From: Pinus tabuliformis
Taxonomy: Eukaryota > Streptophyta > Pinopsida > Pinales > Pinaceae
Assembly (NCBI GenBank): GCA_031772625.1
Contig: CM062820.1
Span: 319,074,545 to 319,138,544, forward strand
DNA length: 64,000 nt
Direction: 5' to 3'
Position 1 is the first letter of the stretch. Every line of letters begins with the position of its first letter. The notes beneath the pieces are model-generated. The model was given only the letters and a program-made list of their open reading frames with translations. It did no database searches and was not told the DNA's origin. Below, piece by piece: positions 33,661 through 50,199 of the stretch. The translations under genes and the position numbers were made by a program.

Positions 33661-35147
33661 CTTTTACTTCGAAAGGAGTTTTAATCCCAACTAATCAATA
33701 CTGCAGTAGCGGAATTCCAGAAAGCTTGATACTTCCAAACATCATGCGAAAATTCAGCTTGGATAATATTAATAGAAACCCCAAGGTATTGGTACTACAG
33801 AATGTGTTGCTACAATCTGATATGGATTATGTTGGCTAATAGCATCACTGCTGTAAGAATTGTAAATAATTTAAACAACTATTCCCTGTGAACAGAATAT
33901 GAAAACTTCATGAACCTACATTAAAATTTAGCAAATTTTCATATATCAAATTGATTGAATTAATGAGAAGTACCTACCTGGTTTCTTGCAGATGAAGAGG
34001 CTTCAAAATTACTCCAGCTCTCACTCCCGTTACCAAAAGGCCATAACCTCACAGCCAAACTAAGTACAACCTAGGTACTCAGTCCAGAATGCTTCTCGGG
34101 TGTTGCACTCTATTCCCCCATGCCCAAAAACTTCAGAACAACAAGGCTCTATATTTTCTATTGAAAAGCTTTGTGTTACAGTTTTTCCTCCTCCTTTTCA
34201 CCCCCCTTCCTACAACCGCCCCTTCCTTCTTATAAGTCTTCGTTTATCGACTTCCTCCATCTCTGTGTCCAAATTTTGATATGTGTTGATTTTATAAACA
34301 AAATCTGATTTTATTTTATTCGAATATCTAAATTTGATTTAATAAAGTTTATTTATTTATTTTAATGATTTAATTTAATTTATTTAATTTGTAATTTATA
34401 ATTTAATTAATTTTATTTAATTTCATAAATTTTAATTTACTATAGGTGGGTCATTACAACTGCACAAAGAGCCTAATCTACACTGTGAAAAACCCAACTA
34501 CTAAATCTGACTTGCACGCGAGCGGTAGAACCCTAATTGCTAGATCTGCTCTAGATGACGGTAGTCGAAACCCAACAATTGGATCTGATCTAGAATACAA
34601 GGTAGAGGGCAATCTTCAAATTGCAGAGGGAACTATGGTCACAAAGGAGTGTTAGGTGCTACAGATCGCAACATACACAAGGGTTCAACAATAGTACTTG
34701 ACCCAATCTTTCAAGGTGCTAATTAAGGAGGATCAACCGTACCCTTAGTTGTACTACCCAACTACACTATTGTACATGTGAGTAAGCTCCCCGAGTGTTG
34801 TTCTTAGTGTACTATAGCAACAAGAAGGTCAACGACTTATCTAAGGTTAGGTTTTAGGTTATCCTAAGGGGATTCCGATATACCCAAGGGTATACAGAAG
34901 TGTAGTTCGTGTGTGGTTATGTCTAATGTGCTACTACTCGAAGGGGTACCCACAAGGGCTACAAGGGAGACCAACAAGCGTGACCACCTCTTGTAGCTCT
35001 TGCATGCATGCCTCCCCAATTCAACAAGTTTATGCGCTCAATGACAAATCTTGTGGTTTAAAGATGTTGGAACACGTCTCTAGCCTAAAAACAATTCTAC
35101 AAAAATTGAAGGTACAAACTTTCCCTTTAAAGGACACTAGTACCACT
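33661..35147. other. Interior of the rearranged element, unassigned
   Basis: No coding sequence is recognised. It should hold the 5' untranslated region of the element, but 1.5 kb is long for that. An AT-rich stretch at 34290-34440 (poly-ATTTA words) splits it, and 34440-35147 has a different, GC-richer composition, so a further unrecognised insertion is likely. Confidence 0.35.
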
Positions 35148-35609
35148 TGTTATACTCTTTATCTACGAGAAATCCAGAATGCCAGAAATATGAAGAAATA
35201 TATCCCAAAACACAAAATTATCACATAAAATTAGACAAACTGCAATATATTTTATTATTCAGAAGCATATTACAATGTTCACTTGCCTCTTCGAGGGGGC
35301 AACCTCCAACAGAGCAGAGCTCAATTACAATAAGATTCGATGATCTTTTCCTTACTAACTTAGACTATTTATAGCTTAATGACATCCAAAACCCTAACTA
35401 CTAGTGCTCTGTTGCATAACACAGGTTAACCACTTTAGTTATTAACTATGACCCGTTTGCAACTAATTATGGTCCATTTTCTATAATGCGGGTCAACCAC
35501 TTACAATTATTATTAATGTAGGTTTTATTGACCCTTTAACTAACTATGACTCTAACTCAACCCCTTGGGCTTATTACATAAATAAAGGGGTAAGGGTTGG
35601 ACCCTAACA

Positions 35610-36340
35610 TTTTATGAGCATCGAAAACACCCTCAGTCACTTTCTTGCCACAAATTGTACACGGGGCTAATGTGGAGATATAATTATGGTAGGATCTATG
35701 TAGAACTCGACATCAACAAATTATTTCCTCACAAAATCATCCTAAAAGTAGGTGATTTCCACTGGATTGAGCTCCTAAAATATGAGAACACTTCCTTTTG
35801 TTGCCACCTCTACCATTAAACATGACATCTACAAAATTATTGCACTAAAAATCCAGTAAAACAAAAGGCTAAATCTAAGGTTTGGAAGCCATGCAACTCA
35901 CCCCCTCTAGAGGAAGAGGACTCATGTTCTTCAAACTAGGAGGAATGAAGTCGAATGATGACTTGCTCTCCTCGAATGAGGTTTAGACTTCAAATCTTCA
36001 AAAGGCTTGCGAGTAGAGTAAGGAGATTCAAATTTCAACAAATCGAAAAGAAATAGACAATAATACTGCTTCGTTGGGAGTGGTGAAGCGAGCCCATGAA
36101 TCAACTTCCTTAGACTCTTATAAGAACACGTCAACAACTTGTCAGGACAATCTTCCACTAGCCATGGTTACTCCTTCGCCGAATGGATACATGAAAGTAG
36201 CCAAAAGGAAAGGAAAGAAAAGTAGATCTGAAAACCTGCCACAAGATGGGTGATACTCTTGTTTCTCTTGCTTCATGAATTGAGTTGAGGGGTTGATTAC
36301 ACCTCTTCAACCACCCTCATAACTCCCTCCTAGCTATGGA
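35610..36340 (+). pseudogene. LINE ORF1 C-terminal part (remnant)
   Basis: Homologous along its length to 41868-42560, which continues a DUF4283 block, so it is the later part of a LINE ORF1. Readable pieces on the plus strand include VGDFHWIELLKYENTSF and KQKAKSKVWKPCNSPPL, broken by stops. It ends near gtacattaatggaaagtttctc, a word also found at the end of the copy at 42.54 kb and so probably the LINE 3' end. The 5' part of ORF1 and all of ORF2 are missing. Confidence 0.6.
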
Positions 36341-36799
36341 AATATTATTTCTTGTACATTAATGGAAAGTTTCTCACAACCTTACAAAAAAATGGCATTG
36401 AACTATTTTATTTAACACTCTTTAAAATATTTTGTTCATGACTCATATTGTTAATGTTAAAATGTTATTTTAATTATTAATAGGTTTTTAAATACACATC
36501 AATATTACATAACTTTATATCGAAATATTTTATTTATTACTTACATAAATCTTTATTATTTTATTAACATTTGTAAATGCCACATATTAAATAAATTACA
36601 CATCTTAAAGTATTTGAATTTTTTTACTTGCAATTATTTCTTCTTCTAAACATTAAAATATTTTAATATTTTTTAACATCTTCTTCGCACTAAAAAATGA
36701 GAATAAAAGCTATTTTTTTCCCAATTACTTTATCTTTCTAAAGTTGATACTAGCAAGTGGCATTATTGATATTTTATAATGACTTTAATTAAGTTCAAC

Positions 36800-36840
<41 letters not shown>

Positions 36841-37559
36841 ATTATTATTATTATTATATTCTACTTAGATATTCTTATGGAATATACAACATTGTAGTTG
36901 TAGAAAAAAATACATAGATTTATTTTTAAAATTATATATAATATATACATAGTGACATTAAAATGTTTTATTTAAGATAGTCATTAAATTGTTTTATTCA
37001 TGAATCATGTTGTTAATATTTAAATAGTTTTTTTGTTATTAATACATTTTTAAATAAATCAATATTACTTAGTGAAATAGTATATTTATTACATATATCA
37101 AATATTGTTATAATTAATAATATATGCAAATGCTACATATTGAATAAATCATACATCATTTTAAAGTAATTGAATTTTTTAGATGCAATTATTTTTTTCC
37201 TTTAAACTTGAAAATATTTTATTAAGGTTAACATTATTTTTATTTTAACATCTTTCTCACGTTTAAAAATGCAAATATAAGTTGTTCTTTCTTTTTATAA
37301 TTAGTTTATCTTTCTAAAGTTGATACTAGTGAGCGGTAATATTGATATTTTATTAAAAAAAAAATTGTTAAACTTAGCTGGACTCTCTTATTTTCGATTT
37401 TACATGTTCATTATTCACCCCTCAATGGGGGGAGGGTAGTACAAGATTCAAACCCAAGATCTGTGACCATCCCAACTTGCGCTACCCAAGCAAACTATAT
37501 AAATATTTTAATTAAATTCAACCCCATATATATATAAATATATAAATATAATTTTTATT
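36341..37559. repeat. AT-rich DNA with a 540-bp direct duplication and microsatellites
   Basis: The block at 36416-36790 (attttgttcatgactcatattg...gatactagcaagtgg) recurs at 36956-37350, offset about 540 bp, and a third partial copy lies at 40377-40560. An (AT)n run at 36806-36835 is followed by (ATT)n to 36856. At 37415-37490 a GC-richer patch (tcaatggggggagggtagtac) has no partner. No gene is seen. Confidence 0.65.
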
Positions 37560-39318
<1,759 letters not shown>

Positions 39319-40639
39319 AAGCTTGACAATGAAATCTTTTATTTAATATGGGTAGGGAGATATTTTATTTATAAAGAGTAAAATATCTTTTTCATACATT
39401 TAAACACTTGTAATTATGTATATTAAAATTTTTTATTTATAGTCTATATTAAATTTTTTTTCAAATAAATTTTTAATTTGGATCAAATTGATAAAAAAAT
39501 TCACCTACCATATATATAGTTAAATGGATGTTTTTCATTACAAAAATACGAATTTTAATAGTAAATTACATGTTTTAAATTGATTATTGGTGTACATTCT
39601 ATATGTATGAAATTTTAAACTAGAATAATCACCTACAATGCTATATATAGGAAAAATATTAAATCCTTAAAAAATTATCTATTGAAATTTTTAATTATAT
39701 ATATCAATTTAAATGCAACATATCAATTCTAAAAAATTGTATGATGTCATGGATCTATATTGTTAATATAGATAGATATCATTAATATCAAATCGTAATT
39801 ATTCTTCCCTGATTCATAGTTATGCATTGTTAATTATCTTAGTTTGAATGAACTATGGACTTATATGGATTAAATCTCTTAAGGTGCAAACCTTAACACA
39901 CACAGACACACACATATATATATAGAGAGAGAGAGAGAGAGGGGGGGAGAGAAATCATTTTTAAATGTATAAATGGATTCAGCTCAATTCCCGTGGACAC
40001 TTGGATTGTGTACACTATACATGTTAAACTTCAAAATCAAACAAATCATTGTTAGATTTAAAACAAAATGAGTAAACAAGTACCTAAATGTATGATAGGT
40101 AAAATACTTGAAACGTTTTGACCATAAGAATTTTTTTTCTTCTAATTTCTTTATTCTTTTTTTCAATTGAGATTATTTAGGATGGTTGGGAGGAAGGAAT
40201 TGAATCCTTCACAGCAAGGTTCAATCCCACTAATTTTCACAATATTGACAATATAAGTATATTCTTCATATCGTCATATGCAATATACAATGTACATGTG
40301 AAAAAAAAATACATAATTTTTCTTTTAAAGGAACATAAAACTAAATAATTTGTTTTTCAAATCATATCTACATCAAAATATTTTATTTAACATAGTCATT
40401 AAAATATTTATTCAACAATCATATTGTTAATATAAAAATGTTTTTTTGTTATTAATATATTTTCAAACTACATATCAATATTTGATCTATTATCTACATC
40501 AATTTTTTATTATTATTATTAATATTTGCATTTACAATATAAGTATATTCTTCAAATGTAATATAAGAAGTTGTACCTTAAAAAATAAAAAAAATAAAAT
40601 ATATATATATATATATATATGACATTGAAGTATTTAACA
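39319..40639. other. AT-rich spacer with microsatellites
   Basis: No gene. A compound microsatellite at about 39896-39952 runs (CA)n, (TA)n, (GA)n then a G run. An (AT)n run lies at 40599-40620. A copy of the 36.4-kb AT-rich block is at 40377-40560. Confidence 0.6.
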
Positions 40640-42560
40640 ATGAATCCCCCAGCAGTGTAATTAATTGCACTTTCTTTCAGCCCCAAAACCCTTGCAACCT
40701 CTATTTTCTGGCAGCGAGTATCCTTCCCTTATAGAGGTGAGGGTCCTATTCTCACGTATGAACCTCCCAAAACCTGTTTCCCTCACAAGTGTGGTGACCT
40801 CTAGTGTCACAAAGCCCCTCCTTCAGGCGTTCTTCCTTCCACATCCTTTCCTCTATCATTTCCTCCATCGGCTGACCGGATACATTGACTCTACGTGGTT
40901 CAAGGGGTTCTAAGGGGAAGCCTTTGGGATTTCTGAAATAGATAGTAATAGAGAAGATCTAAGGGATGTTCTTGTAGGAAAACAACTATAGGCCTCCAAC
41001 TACGCCATTCCTCATGTCAGTTTACAAGATTGACTTTAGGAAACCTTGCATGTAGGTTGAAGATCTCTAAGTCATGCCATAATCTTAAAGAGGCAATCTA
41101 TGAGGGTCCCTTCTAGATCTCAGACAAAATTTTGTTTGTACACTCTACCTTTTCAAGTGAGATCTACATATCTAATAAGGGACCTCAAACTCTCGTTGGA
41201 GCTCAAATTATGGATTCCTCGTGGGATTCAACGCCTCCTTTTTGAAGGTAATAAAGAGAAGATCCTCTTCCATCTCTGATTATAATATTTGTAAGCACAC
41301 AATTGTGCTCTTGACTCTTCACTTGTGATGGGGTGCCTTGGAGAAGCTTTCCTCCTCCCAGGATTTCTCATATAAAGATGTAATTTGTAATTAGGCTCCA
41401 CAAGGTGTTGTTCCTCCTTTAACTCATCCTCATCCTTAAGGCGAAGTGGGCCCTTCCCAAATTGTTCCTAGTCCTTTTAGAGTGGATAGATTTGACAATA
41501 TTCTCTTTATTGAGTTATCCCATCCAGATGAGGAAGATATTCACAAGATACTCATAGAGAATGTCCTAATCTTTCGCTTTAATGGTTTCTGGCTTTGCAA
41601 AATGGATGTTTATCAATGAATGCACACTGAATGGACCAAAACCTATAGGGATCTCTTCTTTTCTAAGGGAGTCTTCATAGTTCTATTTGCCAATCGAGAA
41701 GATTATTAGAGTGCTCTCTCCAAGGGACCATGGTTCTGGGGAAAAGCGGGGATTTTCATGACGCCTTGCTTCCCATACTTTGACCCCTTTGTCACAGTAA
41801 TCACAAAGCTTCCCATTTATGTTCGAGTTCCAAACTTGCCAGCTCATATTTGGTACTATTCAGTGTTTATGAGTATCGAAAACTCCTCGAGTCACTTTCT
41901 TTCCACAAATCCTATGTGAGGCCAATGTAAATTATATACTTATGTAGGAACCGTGTAGAAATCGACACCAACAAATGCTTGCTTGAAAAAGTCATCCTGA
42001 ACGTAGGTGATTTCCACTAGATCGAACTCCTAAACTATAAGAACATTTTTTTTCATTGTTGCCTCTATCGTAAAATAGGACATCAAAAGAATTCCTTCAC
42101 TCGAAATCCAATAAAACAAAAGGCTAAATCTAAGGTTTGGAATCCATGCGACTCACCCCCTCTAGATGAAGAGGTCTCCTCTTCTTTAGACTGGGAGGAC
42201 ATTAAGTCGAAGGATGACTTGCTTTCCTCAAACGAGGCTTAGACTTCAAATATTCAAAAGCCTTGTGAGTAGAGTAAGGAGAGGCAAATTTCAACAGATC
42301 GAAAAGAAATAGATATTAATACTACCACTTTGGGAGTGGTAAAGTGAGCCCATGAATCAACTTGCTTAGAATCTTATAAGGATGGATCAACAACTTGTCA
42401 GGACAGTCTTCCACTAGCCTTATTTACTTCCTCACCGAATGGCTGCATGAAATTAGCCAAAAGAAAGGAAAGAAAATTAGATCATCTCTTCAGACACCCT
42501 CATAACTCACTCCTAGCCATGTGAATATTGTTTTTTTTGTACATTAATAGAAAGTTTCTC
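40640..42560 (+). pseudogene. LINE remnant: 5' region plus ORF1 (DUF4283)
   Basis: At 41575-41770 the plus strand reads RFNGFW, then FFSKGVFIVLFANRED, then SKGPWFWGKAGIFMTP, the DUF4283 domain of plant LINE ORF1, as at 16.7-17.2 kb but in the opposite direction. It continues through VITKLPIYVRVPNLPAHIW and VGDFH to KQKAKSKVWNPCDSPPLDEE. Stops (for example in DVYQ-MHTEWT) show it is dead. Upstream to 40640 the GC-richer DNA has no clear frame and is probably the 5' region. No endonuclease or RT follows; homology to the copy at 35.6 kb ends at about 42560. Confidence 0.7.
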
Positions 42561-43240
42561 TCGACCTTAAAAAAAATGACTTTGAAGTTTCTTCCTCACA
42601 TTCAAAAATGAAAACATAAGTTTTTTTTCTTCTTATAATTACTTTATCTTTCTAAAGTTGATACTCATGAGTGGTATTATTGATATTTTATAAAGATTTT
42701 AATTAAATTCAATCAAATATGTATATTAATTTTTGTTTTTTGTTATAGCTAATATTATCTTCTATTTATATATTTTTATTTTAAAAGACACACGTTACTA
42801 GTAGCAACTCGAGGTTAAACAAAGGGAGAATCACACATCACCCTGAAACCCGATTGTAGAATAGGCCTCTAAGTACAATAAAAATAATTCACTATGACTC
42901 TTAAACACAATATTTAGATCTCTATATTAAATAACATAATTTTATATCAATTTTAGAAAGAAATAAATTAATGAAAAAAGCAATAACAAATATATTTTCA
43001 ATTTTGAATAAGGAAAATATTCCTATATAAGGCTTAAATAAAAATTTGATAGGTTTGATATATGCATATATTAGAGAGAAATTAACAAAAAATATTTTAA
43101 TTTTGCCCGTTATAAAATATTTTAATCACAAAAAGAAGAAGTAATTGAAAAGAAGAAAATTCAATTATTTTTAATAAGAAGAAATGTGTAATTCACCTAT
43201 TGTTTAAGATACAACTATGTATCTTTTATGTAAAGCAATT

Positions 43241-43296
<56 letters not shown>

Positions 43297-44313
43297 CACA
43301 TTTTAAGTAGTTTCACCATTGTACATTTTGATATTTTTTAGTGTAATTTTTTTTATCAACTTTGTCCACAACCTAACAAATATTTGTTTAAATTGGAAAT
43401 TTCAGCTATATGGTCCACACAACCCAAATGTCCAAAAAAAATTTCAAAACTTTGAATTTATTTATATATTTAAAAATATAATTTAAACAATGAAAAATCT
43501 CTTACACACAAACAAAATATATTAACAACATATCCAACCAATACAAAAATAAATCAAATCATCAAATACAAAAATAAATCAAATCTCTTAAATTACAGTT
43601 TTTTTCAAAAATTTAAATTAAAAAAAAAATATTCACCTCAAAAATTTCAGACCTTTTCAAAACTTTCTAAATTCGTAGTTAATCTATATATATTCTTTAA
43701 CCACAATAACATATTTTATTTGTATCTTAATATCTCTTTTATTTTAAAAATAAATAATCATCTCCATAAGAATTAAACTTCGATCAATAATTAAAAAACA
43801 ACTCGAAACTTATAAAATTTATCGTCTTATTATAAAAAACAACTCGAAACTTATAAATTTATCATCTTATTACATTGGTGGAAAAAAATTAACTCTATTA
43901 AATTGATGATATGAAAAAATAAAATATCATATATAAAAGTTACAATCATGTGATGATATTAAAATTAAAATACCATATTATAAAAGTTGCAATCATTTTT
44001 TTGTTTTTGAAATGAAAGTTCAAAAAATTCAACCTTTTTTGTCTTTTACCTAAAAATTAATTAATAATCACAAGCATCTTTTTTTTAATAAAATAATAAT
44101 CACATTTACCTAAAAATTAATTAATAATCACAAGAATCTTTATGTTTTTAATAAAATAAAGTAAACATTAATAAATGGTCATTGAAAATATATAAAATTA
44201 ATATAGCCTGTAAGCTGTTTATGCTTCGTGACTTTTCGCTATCATCGATCTTCCCATTTTGGTCCCCAACCATGTCTAACGAAGTAATGATCTGCCCATT
44301 TCGCACTACAGCC
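42561..44313. other. AT-rich 5' flank of SDR-C
   Basis: Aligned with the flanks of SDR-A and SDR-B. It includes a (TA)n run at 43242-43293 and a tandem duplication of aaaaacaactcgaaacttataaa at 43795-43865. Just upstream of the gene, accatgtctaacgaagtaatgatctg (44270) is a duplicated start region followed 44 bp later by the real aligned start. No other gene is seen. Confidence 0.7.
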
Positions 44314-45327
<1,014 letters not shown>

Positions 45328-45339
45328 TGGTTCTACTGC

Positions 45340-45878
45340 TGGTTCAAATTATAATTTCAAACTGCAGTGAATAGTTGAAATAGCAGCAGCTACGTTACTT
45401 CACCAAATCTGCAGATTTTTTTTTTGTGATGCGATGTGGTCGCATATCGCATTTTTTCCTTGTTTCATTTTTAGTTACTTTTTGTTTTCTGCGATCGTGA
45501 TCTTGCGATGCGATTAAATCGCAGATCGCAAATCTTAAACTTCTGCGCGTTAAGCCCTTTGCTCCTTATCCACCGATGCGATGGTGCCATGTTGTGATAA
45601 GCCATGCATTAAATTCCAATAAGATATTGTGTGTAGAATTAGAGAAAAAAGAGTTTTTTTTTCCTGCAACGCACAGCAGTGCTGAAACTGTAGTTTTCTG
45701 AGATAGTGAAATTAGTTTCTGGAACTGAAGTGTTCATGTTGTAACCCCTCTGAAGAGGAAGACCATTTTTGTAACAGTCTTTTTTTTTTTTTTTTATGAT
45801 TAAGATCCTGTATTTGAAATAGAGCATTGTTCTCTATACAATTTCTTTTGTGTTTGAAATAAATAGAAATTTCCAACA
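45340..45878 (+). repeat. 5' LTR of the SDR-C copia element
   Basis: About 539 bp. It is shorter than the right LTR by roughly 163 bp, missing at about 45627 where the right copy has 50476-50638. It holds a strong imperfect hairpin at 45503-45531 made of gcgat words. The exact left end is uncertain by a few bases. Confidence 0.85.
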
Positions 45879-46043
45879 TGGTATCAGAGCTGGTCTAGGC
45901 ACTCAGTGAGTCAAAAACAGAGTTTGTTTTTTCACTGTAGGAGCTGTAAGAAGCTTATTGAGCGGATTTTCTCCAGCAGAGAAATTTTTTTGCTTGGTTT
46001 TATTTATATAGTCAGTATCTCTTCTTTATTTATACAGGTTAAG

Positions 46044-49000
46044 ATGGCAGATGCTGACACTGGTTTGACAAATTCCCAACTGCCACAGTTTGATGGGAAA
46101 AATCACAGTTATTGGTCCATAACAATGAAAGCATTGTTTGCTTCTCAAGGAATATGGGCGCTGGTTGAAACTAACTATGCTGAACCTGCAGATGCAACAG
46201 CATTGGCTGCTTTGACAGTAGCAAAAAGAGATCAGTTGAAGAGCGACAGGAAGAAGGATGCCAAAGCTCCCTTTTTTCTCTTCCAATCAGTACATGAAAG
46301 TGTTTTTCCACGGATTGCAGCAGCAACAAAATCCAAGGAGGCATGGGATATTTTCAAAACTGCCTATCAAGGCATGGAGAAGGTGAAGACTGCAAAGTTG
46401 CAGATGTTGAGGAGAGACTTTGAAACACTCAGCATGAAGGAATCTGATACAATAGATTCATTCTTCACTCAGGTTACTGGGTTGATAACCCAGATAAGAT
46501 CTCATGGTGAGATACTTGAAGAAAGAAGAATTGTAGAAAAGATCTTGAGATGTTTGCCCTCAATGTTTGAAGCTGTTGTAGTAGCAATAGAAGAAACAAA
46601 GGATCTCTCACAGTTCACAGTAGATGAACTGAGTGCTTCTCTCATGTCTCATGAACACAGACTGAGTAGAGGAATAGATTCCTCTTTTGAGCAAGCATTC
46701 AAGACTCAGATGTCTTTTGGCCAAGGAAAAAGTCGAGGCAGAGCAAATAACAGAGGTCGTGGAAGAAACCAAAACACAGACAGAAATAACCCTGCAAGCA
46801 CAAGCGGAAGGAGCTGCAATCAGAACCAAGATGAGGGTTCAAGCAAACAACAAGCTCATGGACAAAGGTATGACAAATCCCAAGTCCAATTTCATTATTG
46901 TAAGAAATATGGGCACTACGCCAAAGAATGTAGGAAAAAACAAAATGACATGAATAGTAGGCAGAATGCTAATTTTGCAAATGAAGAAGATAAGAATCCA
47001 AAGATTGTGCTGTTAACATGCAATATTGCACAAGACAAACAAGAAGATTTTTGGTTCTTAGACTCGGGTTGTAGTAATCACATCACTGGAAATATTGCAA
47101 TGTTTGCCAATCTGGATGAAAATGTGAAATCTGAGGTAACAACAGGCACTGATAGTAAGATATCTGTCAAGGGTAAGGGCAGAGTCAGTATCCAAGCAAG
47201 AAATGGAGAACAGATGATTGTGCTAGAGGTATACTATGTACCTGGTCTGAAATGTAATCTTTTGAGCATTGGACAACTCATTAACAAAGGTTACAATGTG
47301 TTCTTCAAAGATGATATGTGTACAATCAGAGACATACCTCCAAGTAAAAAGATCATTGCACAGGTACAGATGACCAGCAATAGAATGTTTCCTCTCAAAC
47401 TTAGCGCAGATTTGAAGGAAGGAAGAACTATTGTAGCTGTAACACAACAAGTCTTTCAGGAACAAGTGAAAGATGAGAATTGGTTGTGGCACTTGAGATT
47501 TGGACATCTCAATTTCAAAGGCTTGAATCTGTTGCACAGAAAGGGAATGGTAAAGGGATTGCTATTGATCGAGAAACCGGAAAGCCTTTGTGAAGGCTAC
47601 ATCTTGGGCAAGCAACACAAAGAAAGCTTTCCAGCAAGAAAGAGTATAAGGGCAAAAGCACCCTTGGAAATTGTTCACTCTGATGTGTGTGGACCGATGT
47701 AAATACCCTCATTTGCCGGAAATAAATATGTTTTAACTTTCATTGATGATTACACCAGAAAGGCATGGGTGTATATGCTGAAACAGAAGAGTGAAGTGTT
47801 TGAGAAATTCCGCCACTTCAAAACTCTTGTTGAGAAGCAGTGTGGGCATTATATCAAAGTGATCAGAGCAGATAGAGGAGGAGAGTACATCTCCAAAGAC
47901 TTTCTACGTTTTTGCAGAGAGAATGGCATACAAAAGCAGTTCACCACAAGGTATACACCTCAGCAAAACGGTGTTGCTGAAAGGAAGAATAGGACTATTC
48001 TTGACATGGTCAGAAGTATGTTGAATGCAAAACACTTGCCGCATGAGTATTGGGCAGAAGCTGTCATTTGCGCAGTTTACATCTTGAATAGATGCCCACC
48101 TAAAGCTATCATGAACAAAATACCAGAAAAAGCATGGAGTGGTCAAAATCAAACTGTCACTCACATGAGAGTATTCGGTTGTGTAGCATATGCACATGTA
48201 CCGGATCAGCTAAGGAAGAAGCTTGAGTGTAAGGGGGAGAAGTGTGTCTTTATTGGCTATTGTGATGAGTCAAAAGCATACAAACTCTATAATCCATCCA
48301 CCAAGAAACTGATAGTAAGCAGAGATGTGCAGTTCATTGAAGATGAATCTTGGGATGGAAGCTTAGAGAAGACAGTGAATGTGAAGACAATTGTGTCTCA
48401 CGAAGAAGAAGAGGAAGGGACAACTGCAAATAATCCTTCCTTGGTGGCTCCTCCTCCACCATAGCAAGTACAACAAACCACACCACAAGCTGGAATTCGA
48501 ACAGCCTTGAGAAGTCAAGGAAGTGCTTCTCCAAGCACACCACAGGGATCAGAAATACCCTCAAGTTCAGATGGAACTCCAAGCACACCAAGAAGACCAA
48601 GATTCAGAAATCTGAATGAGATTTATGAACAAGGAGAGGTAACTAACAACACCAGTCTGAATTCATTATTCGCTTTGTATTGTCATGTTGATGACCCAGT
48701 TCATTTTGAAGATGTTGTAAATGAAGATAAATTGATTGAAGCAATTAATGAAGAAATTAGTGCAATTGAGAAGAGTAAAACATGGGAGTTAGTGGATCTC
48801 CCTTAAGGCAAAGATGCCATTGGAGTTAAGTGGATCTATAAGACAAAAGGAAATGCTGAAGACAAGATTGATAGGCACAAAGCAAGACTTGTTGTGAAAG
48901 GCTACAAGCAGCAACAAGGCAAAGACTATAATGAAACCTTTGCACCAGTAGCAAGGATGGAAAGAGTCAGAACAATGTTGTCTATTGCGGCACAACACAA

Positions 49001-50199
49001 ATGAAAGATTTATCAGATAAATGTTAAATCTGCATTCCTGAATGGAGTGTTAAAAGAAGAGGTTTATGTTGAACAACCTCCAGGCTATGAAGTTAAAGGC
49101 CAAGAGCATAAAGTCTGCAAACTAAAGAAGGCTCTTTATGGGCTGAAGCAAGCTCCAAGAGCATGGTACAACAGAATAGATGCTTATTTGATTGAGAATG
49201 GGTTTGATAAGTGTGATGGTGAACCCACACTCTACATAAAGGAGAATGACGGTAAGATACTTATTGTTGTTTTATATGTAGATGATTTGATTTTTACTAG
49301 CAATGATGCTTCCCTCATTGTTGATTTTAAAGCAGTCATGAAAAGTGAATTTGAAATGACTGACTTGGGCTTCTTAAGATATTTTCTTGGAATTGAAGTA
49401 GACCAAAGTGAAAATGGTGTTTTCATTGCTCAAGCTAAATATGTAGAAGCAGTGTTAAAGATATTTAACATGCAGAACAGCAAGGCAACTGTGACTCCAA
49501 CTGTAATGGGGTTAAAATTGACCAAAGAAGACAACAACAAGGATTTTAATCCAAAATTGTACAAGAGCATAGTTGGCAGCCTTATGTACTTGACTGCAAC
49601 TAGGCCGGACATTTTTCACGCTGTGAGTTTAATCTCCAGATTTATGGAAAGACCGAAAGAGACTCATTGACATGCAGCCAAGAGGATTCTAAGGTATGTG
49701 AATGGAACGAAGGGGTTTGGTATTTTATACTCCTCTTCTGAAAGTTTCATGTTGACATGTTACACTGACAGTGATTGGGCTGGAAGTGTTGATGATAAGA
49801 AAAACACATCGGGATATGTGTTTCATATGGGATCAGGGGCCATCTCATGGGCTTCCAAGAAGCAACCAGTTGTGTCTTTGTCAACAGTAGAGGCAGAGTA
49901 TGTGGCAGCAACAGCCACGGCATGCCAAGCAGTGTGGCTGAGAAGAGTTCTCGGAGATTTGTGTCATGAACAAGAAAATGGCACAACCATTTACTGTGAC
50001 AATAGCTCGGCAATAGCATTGTCTAAAAACTATGTTTTTCATAAAAGGACAAAGCACATAGACATCAGAACAGAGGAACAGTTAGCTGACATCTTGACAA
50101 AACCATTGGGAAAGAAAAGTTTTGATCATTTCAGGAAATGCCTGGGTATGCAGAAAAACCCAGCAGTTGAAATTAAAGGGATAGTGTTGAAATTATAAT
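46044..50199 (+). pseudogene. Copia Gag-Pol polyprotein with five nonsense codons
   Basis: ATG 46044 begins MADADTGLTNSQLPQFDG, then YWSITMKALFASQGIW (Gag). At about 46890-46930 the knuckle reads FHYCKKYGHYAKEC, so the first zinc Cys is Phe. Protease: WFLDSGCSNHITG. Pre-integrase: WLWHLRFGHLNFKGLNLL. Integrase: IVHSDVCGPM, ADRGGEYISKDFLRF and the PQQNGVAERKNRT block, giving [40 protein letters not shown] and the catalytic YVDDLIFT. RNase H: YTDSDWAGSVDDKKNTSGY and VEAEYVAA. All lie in one frame, with stops at 47700, 48462, 48804, 49002 and 49668. Against the copy at 62 kb, about 20 codons are lost after HKRTKHID (50050). Four of the five stops are the result expected of C-to-T type changes. 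Confidence 0.92.

Larger units (their letters stand above)
31849..35609 (-). mobile_element. Ty3/gypsy element with LTRs and gag only, abutting a protease-RT fragment
   Basis: LTRs at 31849-32300 (452 bp) and 35148-35609 (462 bp) both begin TGTTATMCTC and share the word cattataga(a)aa-like tail cttattacataaataaa; the right one ends CTAACA, the left CTAAAA. A pyrimidine tract after 32300 and a degraded primer-site complement before 35148 (actagtaccactt) place it on the minus strand. The interior keeps a gag block only. No target duplication is evident (aggcg versus ttttatg), so at least one end is rearranged. Confidence 0.7.
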
